From Bacteroidetes bacterium UBA1312 (GTDB lineage Bacteria; Bacteroidota; Bacteroidia; Chitinophagales; Chitinophagaceae), in assembly GCA_002307135.1 (NCBI GenBank), contig DBTQ01000031.1:24097-88096 (forward strand): a stretch of 64,000 bases of DNA, read 5' to 3'. Every line of letters starts with the position of its first letter. Position 1 is the stretch's first letter. A model generated the notes under the pieces. That model saw only the letters and a program-made list of their open reading frames with translations, ran no database searches and was not told where the DNA came from. Below are positions 43,143 through 51,145 of this stretch, one piece after another. The position numbers and the translations under genes were made by a program.

Positions 43143-44246
43143 TCATGCGGGCAATGGTGGTGGAACATTGTTGAACAAAGTTGACAATTCAGCAACAGCA
43201 GCTGCAGCTGTCCATTGTGCCATACCAGCTTTCCACACCAATGTTTCGCGTTTCAATGTACCGGTCTGCACCATTTGTGTCAACTGATCATTTCCGAAGG
43301 GTCCCGTTTGTTCTGTACCTGATGCTACAAAAAACTGAACGCTGCCGGGTAATGGTGGCGGTGTGTTTTGAGTCTGAGCAGCAGTATTACCAGCATTACT
43401 TAATGAATTGGCAACGACATTACCCATGTTCATTCCTACACCAAGGCCTACACCCATACCTGCAATGCCGCCTGGATTTTCAGCAGCGATTTCAATACTT
43501 TGTGCTGTTTTAAATTGTGCGAGCTTCTGCATATCAATACGGTTGAGACGCGAGTAATCAAAGATTTCTTTCTTAATATCGTCGGGCATAGAGACATTCT
43601 CTACGAGGAACTTTGTAATCTTAAGACCGTAAGCATCAAAATCTTCATTGAGCTTATCCTGGCAAGCTTGTGAAAGTTCTTCGAGGTTAGCAGCAAGCTT
43701 GTCAACGGGAATATTTCCGCTGCCTATGGCATTGGTAAATTTGGTCACCATCAGGCTGCGTAATTGCCCGTTAATTTCGTCAGTTGTAAACTGACCTTCA
43801 GTTCCTGCAATCTCTTTAATAAATTTGCCTCCGTCTATTACACGAAACGCAAAAGTGCCAAATGCACGCAGCTCTATCATACCAAAACGTGGATCATCCA
43901 GTGTGATGGCATTTTTAGTACCCCAACGCTGATCGACAAACTGGCGTGTGCTGATAAAAAACACATCTGCTTTAAAAGGGCTTTCAAATCCGTACTTCCA
44001 GCCTTTTAGCGTTGCCAGAATAGGCATATTTTGCGTTTGCAGTGTGTACATACCCGGCTGAAACACATCTGCAATTGTACCCTCATTGAGAAAGACTGCT
44101 TGTTGCGACTCACGAACGGTGAGTTTGGCATTCATTTTTATTTCATTATTATAGCGTGGAAACTTCCATACCAGCGTATCGCCGGAGCTGTCTTCCCATT
44201 GGATAATGTCAATAAACTCATTTCTTAATTTATCAAATAGTCCCAT
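43143..44246 (-). CDS. SPFH-domain protein with C-terminal GYF_2 domain (YdjI-like)
   Basis: A 367-residue protein. Residues 1-260 are the SPFH-like 'virion core protein' domain: MGLFDKLRNEFIDIIQWED, LTVRESQQAVFLNEG, FKADVFFISTRQF. A Gly/Met-rich linker (about 268-310, GMGVGLGVGMNMGN) leads to a GYF_2 domain (FFVASGTEQTGPFGNDQL, then GTLKRETLVWKAGMAQWTAA). It ends VPPPLPA. Such proteins form membrane-bound assemblies responding to envelope stress; bacterial relatives work with PspA, which is not in this window. A promoter element lies 33 bases upstream. Confidence 0.85.
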   Translation of the reverse strand: MGLFDKLRNEFIDIIQWEDSSGDTLVWKFPRYNNEIKMNAKLTVRESQQAVFLNEGTIADVFQPGMYTLQTQNMPILATLKGWKYGFESPFKADVFFISTRQFVDQRWGTKNAITLDDPRFGMIELRAFGTFAFRVIDGGKFIKEIAGTEGQFTTDEINGQLRSLMVTKFTNAIGSGNIPVDKLAANLEELSQACQDKLNEDFDAYGLKITKFLVENVSMPDDIKKEIFDYSRLNRIDMQKLAQFKTAQSIEIAAENPGGIAGMGVGLGVGMNMGNVVANSLSNAGNTAAQTQNTPPPLPGSVQFFVASGTEQTGPFGNDQLTQMVQTGTLKRETLVWKAGMAQWTAAAAVAELSTLFNNVPPPLPA

Positions 44247-44278
44247 TGTTGTATAGTTTTGTAAAAAGTTAATTTACG

Positions 44279-44286
44279 CAAATCTA
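44279..44286 (-). promoter_or_regulatory. TAnnTTTG promoter element of the SPFH operon
   Basis: The minus strand reads TAGATTTG, 33 bases upstream of the SPFH start codon. Confidence 0.5.
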
Positions 44287-44479
44287 AGCAATAGCTCATA
44301 TTATCGAAGAGCCGTCATTAACTTTAATTTTTTTATCACATAAAAATTTCTGTTTACAAAAAACAAACTAAGCTCCACAAAATCGGTACAATCTCAATCA
44401 GCATTTTAATATTATATCCGGCACGATTAACCACTTAGTAATACTATCTATTTTAAATTATTGAAGTAACTTGCCCGCC

Positions 44480-46204
44480 ATGTTGCAATCTCTTTTCAGA
44501 AAAAAATCCATTACCCAAATAAAGCAGGATGCCGAAAGTGGTTTCAGCGATAGTGAGCATGGAGGATCACTCAATAGAGTACTTGGTGTTCGTGACTTAA
44601 CATTTTTTGGCATGGCAGCCATTATAGGGGCAGGTATATTCAGCACCATAGGCTCTGCATGTTTCAGTGGTGGCCCGGCGGTTATTTATTTATTTATTGG
44701 TATTGCAGTAGCTTGTGGTTTTTCTGCTTTGTGTTATGCCGAAATGGCTTCACGCATACCTGTGGCCGGCAGCGCTTATACTTACAGCTATGCCTCTTTT
44801 GGTGAAATAATTGCCTGGATTATCGGCTGGGACCTGATTATGGAATATGCCATTGGTAATGTAACAGTAGCTATTTCGTGGAGTGGCAACCTAACAACTT
44901 TCCTACATCAGATCGGTATCGATTTGCCTCAGTTTCTGTGCAAAAGCTTTCTGGAGGTAAAAAATGCACATGCAGATTTTATAGAAAAAACGGCAAAACA
45001 CGAAGTTATTCCCGAAGGCATTACTGCATTACATAATTTATGGCTTCATGCACCACATATAGGATCTTTACCCATTATCCTCAATATACCTGCATTCCTG
45101 ATCACTGCCGCCATCACTGCGCTGGTATATATTGGCATCAAAGAAAGCAGGTCGGTGAGTAATGCAATGGTAATATTCAAAATAATAGTTGTACTGCTTG
45201 TAGTGATTATCGGAGCATTTTATGTACGCACAGACAACTGGATTCCGTTTGCACCTAACGGCATGGCTGGTGTACTTAAAGGTACAAGTGCAGTTTTCTT
45301 TGCCTACATTGGCTTTGATGCGCTGGCTACTACAGCCGAAGAATGCAAAAACCCACAAAGAGATTTACCCAGAGGAATGATGTATTCTCTGATCATTGCA
45401 ACCTGTCTGTATATTGCAGCAGCGTTAGTATTGACAGGGATGGTCAAATATACAGAGTTAAATAATGAAGCATTTTTAGCAAACGCCTTTCTTCAAAGAG
45501 GGGTCAATTGGATTGGTGGTATAATAGCACTCAGTGCTTTAATAGCTACCGCAAGTGTGTTGCTTGTGTTTCAGATTGGACAACCTCGAATCTGGATGAG
45601 CATGAGCCGAGATGGCTTATTGCCCAAAAAGTTTGCCGAGATTCATCCAAGATTCAAAACACCAAAGTTTTCTACAATACTTACGGGCTTTTTGGTAGGT
45701 ATCCCTGCCCTATTTATGGATGCAGCATTTGTTACCGACATGTGTAGCATAGGTACCCTATTTGCCTTTGTACTGGTTTGTGCCGGCATTATGGTTTTAC
45801 AAAACAGGGAGGGTCTGGACAAACCAAAGTTTAAAGTACCCTATGTCAATGGCAGGTATTTTGCACCTTTATTATTATTAGGAGTTGGCCTTTGGTTGTT
45901 TATTCCGGACAAAAATGGATTTCAGCAAGCATCCGATATTTTCACACTAAAAGGCGGTTATGAAATATGGAAACACTTGATTCCGAGCTGGTGTTTCTAT
46001 ATAGCTTTAGTGTTTGTAACAATTTTAACGGTTATCCGTAAATATTCCTTACTCCCCCTACTAGGTGTAATATCCTGCTTGTATCTGCTTTCTACATTGG
46101 GTATTATCAATTGGATACGCTTTATCGTTTGGCTGATTATAGGTTTGGTTATCTACTTTACTTATGGCAAAAAGAACAGCAAGCTGGGTCAGGAAAAACA
46201 ATAA
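44480..46204 (+). CDS. Amino-acid permease, APC superfamily (CAT-like)
   Basis: A 574-residue transporter with about 12-14 transmembrane helices. The consensus GLN-type N-terminal helix is FFGMAAIIGAGIFSTIGSACF, followed by ALCYAEMASRIPVAGSAYTY and FFAYIGFDALATTAEECKNPQRDLPRG, signatures of cationic-amino-acid-type APC carriers. The loop at about 155-195 is longer than usual. ATG 44480 is preferred over a TTG nine bases earlier. Imports amino acids with H+ or Na+; the specific substrate cannot be read. Confidence 0.88.
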   Translation: MLQSLFRKKSITQIKQDAESGFSDSEHGGSLNRVLGVRDLTFFGMAAIIGAGIFSTIGSACFSGGPAVIYLFIGIAVACGFSALCYAEMASRIPVAGSAYTYSYASFGEIIAWIIGWDLIMEYAIGNVTVAISWSGNLTTFLHQIGIDLPQFLCKSFLEVKNAHADFIEKTAKHEVIPEGITALHNLWLHAPHIGSLPIILNIPAFLITAAITALVYIGIKESRSVSNAMVIFKIIVVLLVVIIGAFYVRTDNWIPFAPNGMAGVLKGTSAVFFAYIGFDALATTAEECKNPQRDLPRGMMYSLIIATCLYIAAALVLTGMVKYTELNNEAFLANAFLQRGVNWIGGIIALSALIATASVLLVFQIGQPRIWMSMSRDGLLPKKFAEIHPRFKTPKFSTILTGFLVGIPALFMDAAFVTDMCSIGTLFAFVLVCAGIMVLQNREGLDKPKFKVPYVNGRYFAPLLLLGVGLWLFIPDKNGFQQASDIFTLKGGYEIWKHLIPSWCFYIALVFVTILTVIRKYSLLPLLGVISCLYLLSTLGIINWIRFIVWLIIGLVIYFTYGKKNSKLGQEKQ

Positions 46205-46252
46205 TATTAGCAAACAATTCAACTTTCAACATTTGTGTTTACCAAAAAATCA

Positions 46253-46756
46253 ATGAATGAACTTGGGCGTATGTCTGTCGATGAAATGCAATCGTCAGAA
46301 AAGCACCCCATTATCATTATTCTCGACGATGTGCGCAGTATGCACAATGTAGGCTCTACTTTTCGTACCTGCGATGCATTTGCCATTTCAGCCATTTACT
46401 TATGTGGCTATACACCTACTCCTCCGCATCGCGACATACATAAAACTGCTCTGGGTGCTACAGAAACGGTAAGCTGGAAACATTTTGAGCAAACTACTGA
46501 CGCTATTGCTGCCGCAAAAGAACAAGGCTATACGATTTATGCTGTAGAACAAACACACAATAGTACTGCATTGCAAAATATTAACTGGAATAAAAAAACA
46601 CCCATCGCTCTAGTGTTTGGCAATGAGGTGAACGGAGTCAGTGAAGCCGCACTTAGTATGTCTGACACCTGTATTGAGATACCTCAATGGGGGTCAAAAC
46701 ATTCATTGAATATATCGGTGAGCCTAGGAGTAGTTGTTTGGGAATTGGTTAAATAG
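46253..46756 (+). CDS. TrmH/SpoU-family RNA 2'-O-methyltransferase
   Basis: A 167-residue SPOUT methyltransferase: motif 1 MHNVGSTFRTCDAF, motif 2 LVFGNEVNGVSEAAL, motif 3 IPQWGSKHSLNISVSLGVV forming the knotted SAM site. It lacks the extra N-terminal RNA-binding domain of RlmB, so target RNA is undecided. ATG 46253 is taken; GTG 46235 would add six residues. Confidence 0.88.
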   Translation: MNELGRMSVDEMQSSEKHPIIIILDDVRSMHNVGSTFRTCDAFAISAIYLCGYTPTPPHRDIHKTALGATETVSWKHFEQTTDAIAAAKEQGYTIYAVEQTHNSTALQNINWNKKTPIALVFGNEVNGVSEAALSMSDTCIEIPQWGSKHSLNISVSLGVVVWELVK

Positions 46757-46910
46757 TTTTAAGGAAACATAACTTAAAACCTAAAGAACAATGCATATTT
46801 AATTATTTATACTTAGTTCTTACGTAAATTATGCTCAGCTAATAGAAAATTCCTTACTTTGCGCTCAGTTACTAACCTAAATTCTTTTAAAAACTAAAAA
46901 TTATTCGATT

Positions 46911-47117
46911 ATGGACACAAGTAAAATGATTAAAGCTTATTGCTTAAAAACAAAAGAAAAAAATGTACCTATGCACGATGCAGTAATCACACGTACTGCT
47001 AAAGGTGGTTATATGGCAGGTGGCAATGATGGCAAAGGCAATAAAATGGCTGCTATAATGAGTGAAGCAAATGCACTTAAAGCAATAGCTGACGGTGTTG
47101 CTACAAAAGGATTCTAA
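46911..47117 (+). CDS. Small basic protein, DUF5679-like without zinc cysteines
   Basis: A 68-residue basic protein. The N-terminal IKAYCLKTKEKNVPMHDAV resembles the start of DUF5679 zinc-ribbon miniproteins (AYCxKC), and GGNDGKGNKMAAI aligns with the place of their second knuckle. Only one of the four cysteines remains. It has its own upstream region, with a near-consensus TACTTTG about 50 bases before the start, and a strong terminator behind it. It is therefore a monocistronic, probably well expressed gene. Function unknown. Confidence 0.6.
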   Translation: MDTSKMIKAYCLKTKEKNVPMHDAVITRTAKGGYMAGGNDGKGNKMAAIMSEANALKAIADGVATKGF

Positions 47118-47142
47118 TCTGGTAACATACTACATTTAGATT

Positions 47143-47173
47143 AAAAGCTGCCTCTTTCAGGGGCAGCTTTTTT
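47143..47173 (+). terminator. Rho-independent terminator of the 68-residue protein gene
   Basis: A 10-bp stem (47143-47152 AAAAGCTGCC with 47162-47171) is followed by T-rich sequence, 25 bases after the stop. Confidence 0.9.
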
Positions 47174-47238
47174 AATAGGCACTGCCCCTGTGACGAGGAA
47201 CCGGGGAACAACTGATTGAAAAGAGTTTAGATATGTTT

Positions 47239-47385
47239 GCACTACCTTCCAAGTGAGTTGAGGTACCTTCCCAACGGGTTGCGATACCTTCCTGGCCGTT
47301 TGCAGTCATTGCCCAACGAATTGCGGTGGTTGCCGAGGCGTTTGCGGTAGCCGCCACGTCAATTGCGGTATTTTACCGACGGTTA
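47239..47385. repeat. Seven-unit degenerate tandem array, exact 21-bp period
   Basis: Units start at 47239, 47260, 47281, 47302, 47323, 47344 and 47365, all exactly 21 bases. The consensus is roughly GCGGTACCTTCCCAACGGTTT: nearly all units begin GCGGT or GCxxT and end in TT. The first three share ACCTTCC. Units differ at many positions but never in length. The array is more GC-rich than the flanking intergenic DNA. Confidence 0.85.
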
Positions 47386-47446
47386 ATTGTAAAAACTAAT
47401 CGGTCAAAAAATAGGCCTCCCATCTGGTAATCCGCTGTAATGCGGT

Positions 47447-47454
47447 TATTTTTG
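47447..47454 (+). promoter_or_regulatory. TAnnTTTG promoter element
   Basis: TATTTTTG (continuing TAG) lies 53 bases before the ATG at 47508. The same TATTTTTGTAG stands before the TamB-like gene. Confidence 0.45.
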
Positions 47455-47507
47455 TAGTGCTGGCGAAATGGCCGCTATTGAAAACAAGCACATCAAAAAT
47501 ATAGGCA

Positions 47508-48068
47508 ATGAGCAAAAAAGTAAAATTTCTAACGCTATCAATCCTGGCTGTATTAGGAAGGTTTTATGATGTATTCACCACATTTTTATACACACCTGAT
47601 TTAAAACACGAACATAATATTATTGTAAGCTGGTTTGGTGGAGGTTGGGTAATTGTTCTGATCATTCAAATGTTGTTAACTGCAATGATTATCTATTGCC
47701 TTCATTACTACTTTTACAAATTTCAACTTATCCGACCTTCAGAACCCAACCTGACCCTAAAAGAATTCGTTTCCTATTTCCATTTCAACGATAAAAATTC
47801 ATTTTGGAAATTTCTTTACAAAACCCCGGTAAATAGAGCCGGGCTTATTGCATCAATCGGTTACGTCGCAGCTATGACATTGATTTTTACAAGTTATATA
47901 GTAGGTACTTCCACCGTATTTTTGTTGGTAAGCGATAGTTACAAACAGCTTTATAGACTCGGCATACCTTATATATTATACCTGATGATCGTTGTGCTGG
48001 CCATTTACTTTACGATTAAATTTTACAAAGCAGCATACAAAAAGTACCAATACGACGTAAACGCGTAA
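47508..48068 (+). CDS. Hypothetical four-helix membrane protein
   Basis: A 186-residue inner-membrane protein with about four hydrophobic segments (residues roughly 5-25, 45-65, 108-135 and 147-168). The segment RFYDVFTTFLYTPDLKHEHN between helices one and two is distinctive and probably functional. No family is recognised with confidence. Stands alone downstream of the 21-bp array. Confidence 0.6.
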   Translation: MSKKVKFLTLSILAVLGRFYDVFTTFLYTPDLKHEHNIIVSWFGGGWVIVLIIQMLLTAMIIYCLHYYFYKFQLIRPSEPNLTLKEFVSYFHFNDKNSFWKFLYKTPVNRAGLIASIGYVAAMTLIFTSYIVGTSTVFLLVSDSYKQLYRLGIPYILYLMIVVLAIYFTIKFYKAAYKKYQYDVNA

Positions 48069-48151
48069 CAGGCCATTATGTATGTCTTCATAAAAATTGC
48101 ACCTTAAATTCGTATCTTTAGCTGCCAGCAAATTTCAAAAGATGCCCCACT

Positions 48152-49081
48152 ATGTCGAAAAATAAAATAATCCCCTTTTCTCCTGACTTAACGAATGAAT
48201 ATTCGCTCAAGACATTAGTCGAAAACAGGACTATTTATAATTTAGACCACTGCGAACTCAACTTATTTGAAACTTATCAGAAATCAGAGCTAGTAGCACT
48301 AAAGTTCAACGATTTGGTAGTGACAAGTATGCTGCGCGGAAAAAAAGTGATGCATCTTTTTGACGAACCCGGCTTTGATTATTTACCTGGAGCTTCCGTA
48401 ATTATACCTGCTAATGTGGAAATGAAGATTGATTTTCCGGAAGCATCGCTGGAAAAACCAACGCAGTGTTTGGCATTGGCTATTGACAATAAAAAAATTG
48501 TAGATACACTACAATTATTAAATGAAAAATACCCGAAAGAAGGCAGGGATAATTTTTGGCAACTGGATGAACGTAATTTCTTCTTTTATAATAATGCAGA
48601 ACTTGCTACTACAATCAATAAGTTGATCAATATCTGCCAAAGTACTTCTATTACTAAAGATGTATTGGCCGACCTGGCACTACAGGAATTATTAATTGGC
48701 ATTACTCAAACTCAATCGTTGAAGGCGCTAAGTGAAGCTGATATAGAACAAACAAGTTCTTACCTGTCACAGATTGTCAATATGATCCGACAAAACCTTT
48801 CCAACAAGATCAATTTAAAAACAATTGCTACTGCAGCTTGTTTAAGCACAGCATCGTTATACCGGATGTTTAAAAAAGAATTAGGCATTAGTCCCGTTGA
48901 ATTTATTATTCTGGAGCGAATAAAGCTGGCGAAGAAGTTGCTCAAAAATCAAGATATATATATCAAGAATGTATCTTACGAGGCGGGATTTGATGATTGC
49001 AATTATTTCATTCGCACCTTCAAACATTATGAAGGTATTACTCCAAAACAATACCAACAGCTCAACAATAAAATATCTTAG
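48152..49081 (+). CDS. AraC-family transcriptional regulator
   Basis: A 309-residue regulator. The N-terminal ligand domain (about 10-190) follows the AraC_N pattern: FNDLVVTSMLRGKKVMHLFDEPG, PGASVIIPANVEM. The C-terminal double HTH is INLKTIATAACLSTASLYRMFKKELGISP, spanning residues 222-250, and SYEAGFDDCNYFIRTFKHYEGITPKQY (about 271-297). It converges on DUF779 with a 6-base gap. AraC_N regulators are often neighbours of aldehyde/alcohol dehydrogenase genes, which is the case here, so it may activate the aldehyde dehydrogenase. Confidence 0.88.
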   Translation: MSKNKIIPFSPDLTNEYSLKTLVENRTIYNLDHCELNLFETYQKSELVALKFNDLVVTSMLRGKKVMHLFDEPGFDYLPGASVIIPANVEMKIDFPEASLEKPTQCLALAIDNKKIVDTLQLLNEKYPKEGRDNFWQLDERNFFFYNNAELATTINKLINICQSTSITKDVLADLALQELLIGITQTQSLKALSEADIEQTSSYLSQIVNMIRQNLSNKINLKTIATAACLSTASLYRMFKKELGISPVEFIILERIKLAKKLLKNQDIYIKNVSYEAGFDDCNYFIRTFKHYEGITPKQYQQLNNKIS

Positions 49082-49087
49082 GCGTAC

Positions 49088-49462
49088 TTAGTCTTCTATA
49101 AAACGTAAGGGCTCTAGGTCTGACAATTCAACATCTGCAAATATTCTTGACTGAGTCATAAAACGCAAGCCAAGCGGAATTTCCAAAGAAAAACTAGAAC
49201 CCCTACCCTGTTTGACATCAATATGTAATTGACTGTATTGCCAATATTCAAACTGGTCTTTGCTCATCCAAAAATCGCAATCATCAATAGTTCCAAGACA
49301 AACGTCACTATTCCCAATTTTAAAATCTCCTTTTTCGAAACACATCGGCTGCGAGCCATCGCAGCAGCCACCGCTTTGATGAAACATTAATGAGCCATAT
49401 TGCTTTTTGAGCTGAGCCACAATAGCAGATGCCTCAGGACTTATCGTTACTCTGGGTATCAT
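49088..49462 (-). CDS. DUF779 family protein
   Basis: A 124-residue protein with the DUF779 features: SPEASAIVAQLKKQYGSLMFHQSGGCCDGSQPMC with a cysteine cluster around residues 33-41, then DFWMSKDQFEYWQYSQLHIDV. These proteins are regularly encoded next to aldehyde dehydrogenases, as here, and may help the enzyme; the biochemical role is not settled. Downstream of the aldehyde dehydrogenase gene, with a terminator in between. Confidence 0.85.
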   Translation of the reverse strand: MIPRVTISPEASAIVAQLKKQYGSLMFHQSGGCCDGSQPMCFEKGDFKIGNSDVCLGTIDDCDFWMSKDQFEYWQYSQLHIDVKQGRGSSFSLEIPLGLRFMTQSRIFADVELSDLEPLRFIED

Positions 49463-49476
49463 GATTTTTTTAGTTT

Positions 49477-49515
49477 AAAAAAATACCGATAAGGTCAATC
49501 GCCTTACCGGTATCA
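49477..49515 (-). terminator. Terminator of the aldehyde dehydrogenase gene
   Basis: On the minus strand GATACCGGTAAGG pairs with CCTTATCGGTAT (one G-T) and is followed by seven T. It lies between aldehyde dehydrogenase and DUF779, so the latter is reached by read-through or from its own promoter. Confidence 0.8.
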
Positions 49516-49538
49516 TTAATTGATGAATGTAAGACCTA

Positions 49539-51038
49539 CTAAAAGAAACCTAACTTCTTCTTGTCATAAGACACGAGCATATTTTTTGTCTGACGGTAAT
49601 GTCCCAGCATCATTTTATGATTCTCCCTTCCAAAACCGGATTTTTTATATCCACCAAATGGTGCGTGCGCAGGGTATGCATGGTAACAGTTCACCCAAAC
49701 TCTACCTGCTTGAATAGCTCTAGGCACTTGATACAACTCATGTGCATCACGGGTCCAAACACCAGCACCTAAACCGTAAAGTGTATCGTTAGCAATTGCA
49801 ATTGCCTCTTCAGTCGTTTTAAAAGTAGTGACACATACTACAGGACCAAATATTTCTTCCTGAAATATTCTCATTTTATTATGTCCTTTAAATATGGTTG
49901 GTTGAATGTAATAACCACCATTTAATTCGCCCTCAAATTGGTAAGTATCACCTCCACAAAGCAGTTCGGCACCCTCATCTTTACCCAGCTTGAGGTAGGT
50001 TTGAATTTTTTCGTATTGATCGTTCGATGCCTGAGCTCCCATCATAGTAGAACTATCTAAAGGACTCCCCATTTTAATGGCTTTAGTACGTTCAATTACC
50101 TTGCTTATAAATTTATCGTAAATACTTTCATGCACCAAAATCCGGGAAGGGCAGGTGCAGATTTCTCCAGAGTTGACAGCGAACATAACGGCTCCTTCAA
50201 CGGCTTTATCAAAAAAATCGTCATCTGCATCGGCTACTGATGGGAAAAATATATTAGGTGATTTACCACCTAGTTCCATTGTTACAGGAATCAGATTTTC
50301 TGATGCGTATTGCATAATCAGACGACCTGTAGTTGTTTCGCCTGTAAAGGACACTTTTGAAATTCTGGGCGACTGAGCCAAAGGCTTGCCTGCTTCCGGG
50401 CCGAATCCGGAAACGATATTGATCACACCAGCCGGAACGATGTCCTTGATCAATTCCATCAAACACATGATTGATGTTGGTGTTTGTTCTGCTGGTTTTA
50501 CCACTACTGTGCATCCTGCTGCCAATGCCGGGGCAATCTTCCAGGTAGCCATCAATAACGGAAAATTCCATGGTATAATCTGCCCCACGACACCAATAGG
50601 TTCATTAATAATAATGCTTACGGTATTTTCATCATGCTCAGATATGGAGCCTTCTTCTGCACGTATCACACCTGCAAAATACCTGAAATGGTCAATACAT
50701 AAAGGCAAATCAACATTTATCGATTCACGAATAGCTTTACCATTATCAATTGTTTCGATTGTTGCCAGATACTCAAGATTAGCCTGCATCGTATCTGCAA
50801 TTTTATTCAATATACCAGCGCGAAATGCAGCTGATGTTTTACTCCATGTTGCAAAGGCAGTATGAGCGGCATCGAGTGCCAGCTCTATATCTTCTTTACC
50901 CGAACGTGCCGCTTTAGTAAATACCTTTCCATCAATTGGACTAACATTATCAAAGTAGGTGCCCGAAACAGGAGGAACAAATTGCCCTCCGATAAAATTA
51001 TCGTATTGGGGCTTAATAGTTGGGGTTTGTTGTGCCAT
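49539..51038 (-). CDS. NAD(P)-dependent aldehyde dehydrogenase (acetaldehyde type)
   Basis: A 499-residue enzyme oxidising aldehydes to acids. Landmarks are IIPWNFPLLMATWKIAPALAAG, the glutamate motif VTMELGGKSPN, and the catalytic cysteine in SGEICTCPSR, where CTCPSR is characteristic of the AldB/ExaC-type acetaldehyde dehydrogenases. RVWVNCYHAYPAHAPFGGYKKSG and the C-terminal YDKKKLGFF complete it. Genomic partners AraC and DUF779 agree with this subgroup. Confidence 0.94.
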   Translation of the reverse strand: MAQQTPTIKPQYDNFIGGQFVPPVSGTYFDNVSPIDGKVFTKAARSGKEDIELALDAAHTAFATWSKTSAAFRAGILNKIADTMQANLEYLATIETIDNGKAIRESINVDLPLCIDHFRYFAGVIRAEEGSISEHDENTVSIIINEPIGVVGQIIPWNFPLLMATWKIAPALAAGCTVVVKPAEQTPTSIMCLMELIKDIVPAGVINIVSGFGPEAGKPLAQSPRISKVSFTGETTTGRLIMQYASENLIPVTMELGGKSPNIFFPSVADADDDFFDKAVEGAVMFAVNSGEICTCPSRILVHESIYDKFISKVIERTKAIKMGSPLDSSTMMGAQASNDQYEKIQTYLKLGKDEGAELLCGGDTYQFEGELNGGYYIQPTIFKGHNKMRIFQEEIFGPVVCVTTFKTTEEAIAIANDTLYGLGAGVWTRDAHELYQVPRAIQAGRVWVNCYHAYPAHAPFGGYKKSGFGRENHKMMLGHYRQTKNMLVSYDKKKLGFF

Positions 51039-51145
51039 ATAAATCTGTTTTAAAATTTGTATAGCAATTTTACCAACTATCTCATGGCTTTAATAGCATT
51101 ATTCATTCAATTGATAGCACCGGCAAAAAACGAAGTAATCCATTT

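Larger units (their letters stand above)
47118..47507. other. Intergenic region with terminator, 21-bp array and promoter
   Basis: 390 bases without a credible gene. It holds a terminator (47143-47173), a seven-unit 21-bp degenerate repeat (47239-47385) and a promoter element (47447-47454). A 61-codon minus-strand frame (47172-47357) is produced by the repeats and is not taken as a gene. Confidence 0.7.

Noticed and set aside
47172..47357. 61-codon minus-strand frame with heptapeptide periodicity
   Set aside because: The periodicity follows from the 21-bp DNA array; the units vary too much in residue type and the frame covers only part of the array.
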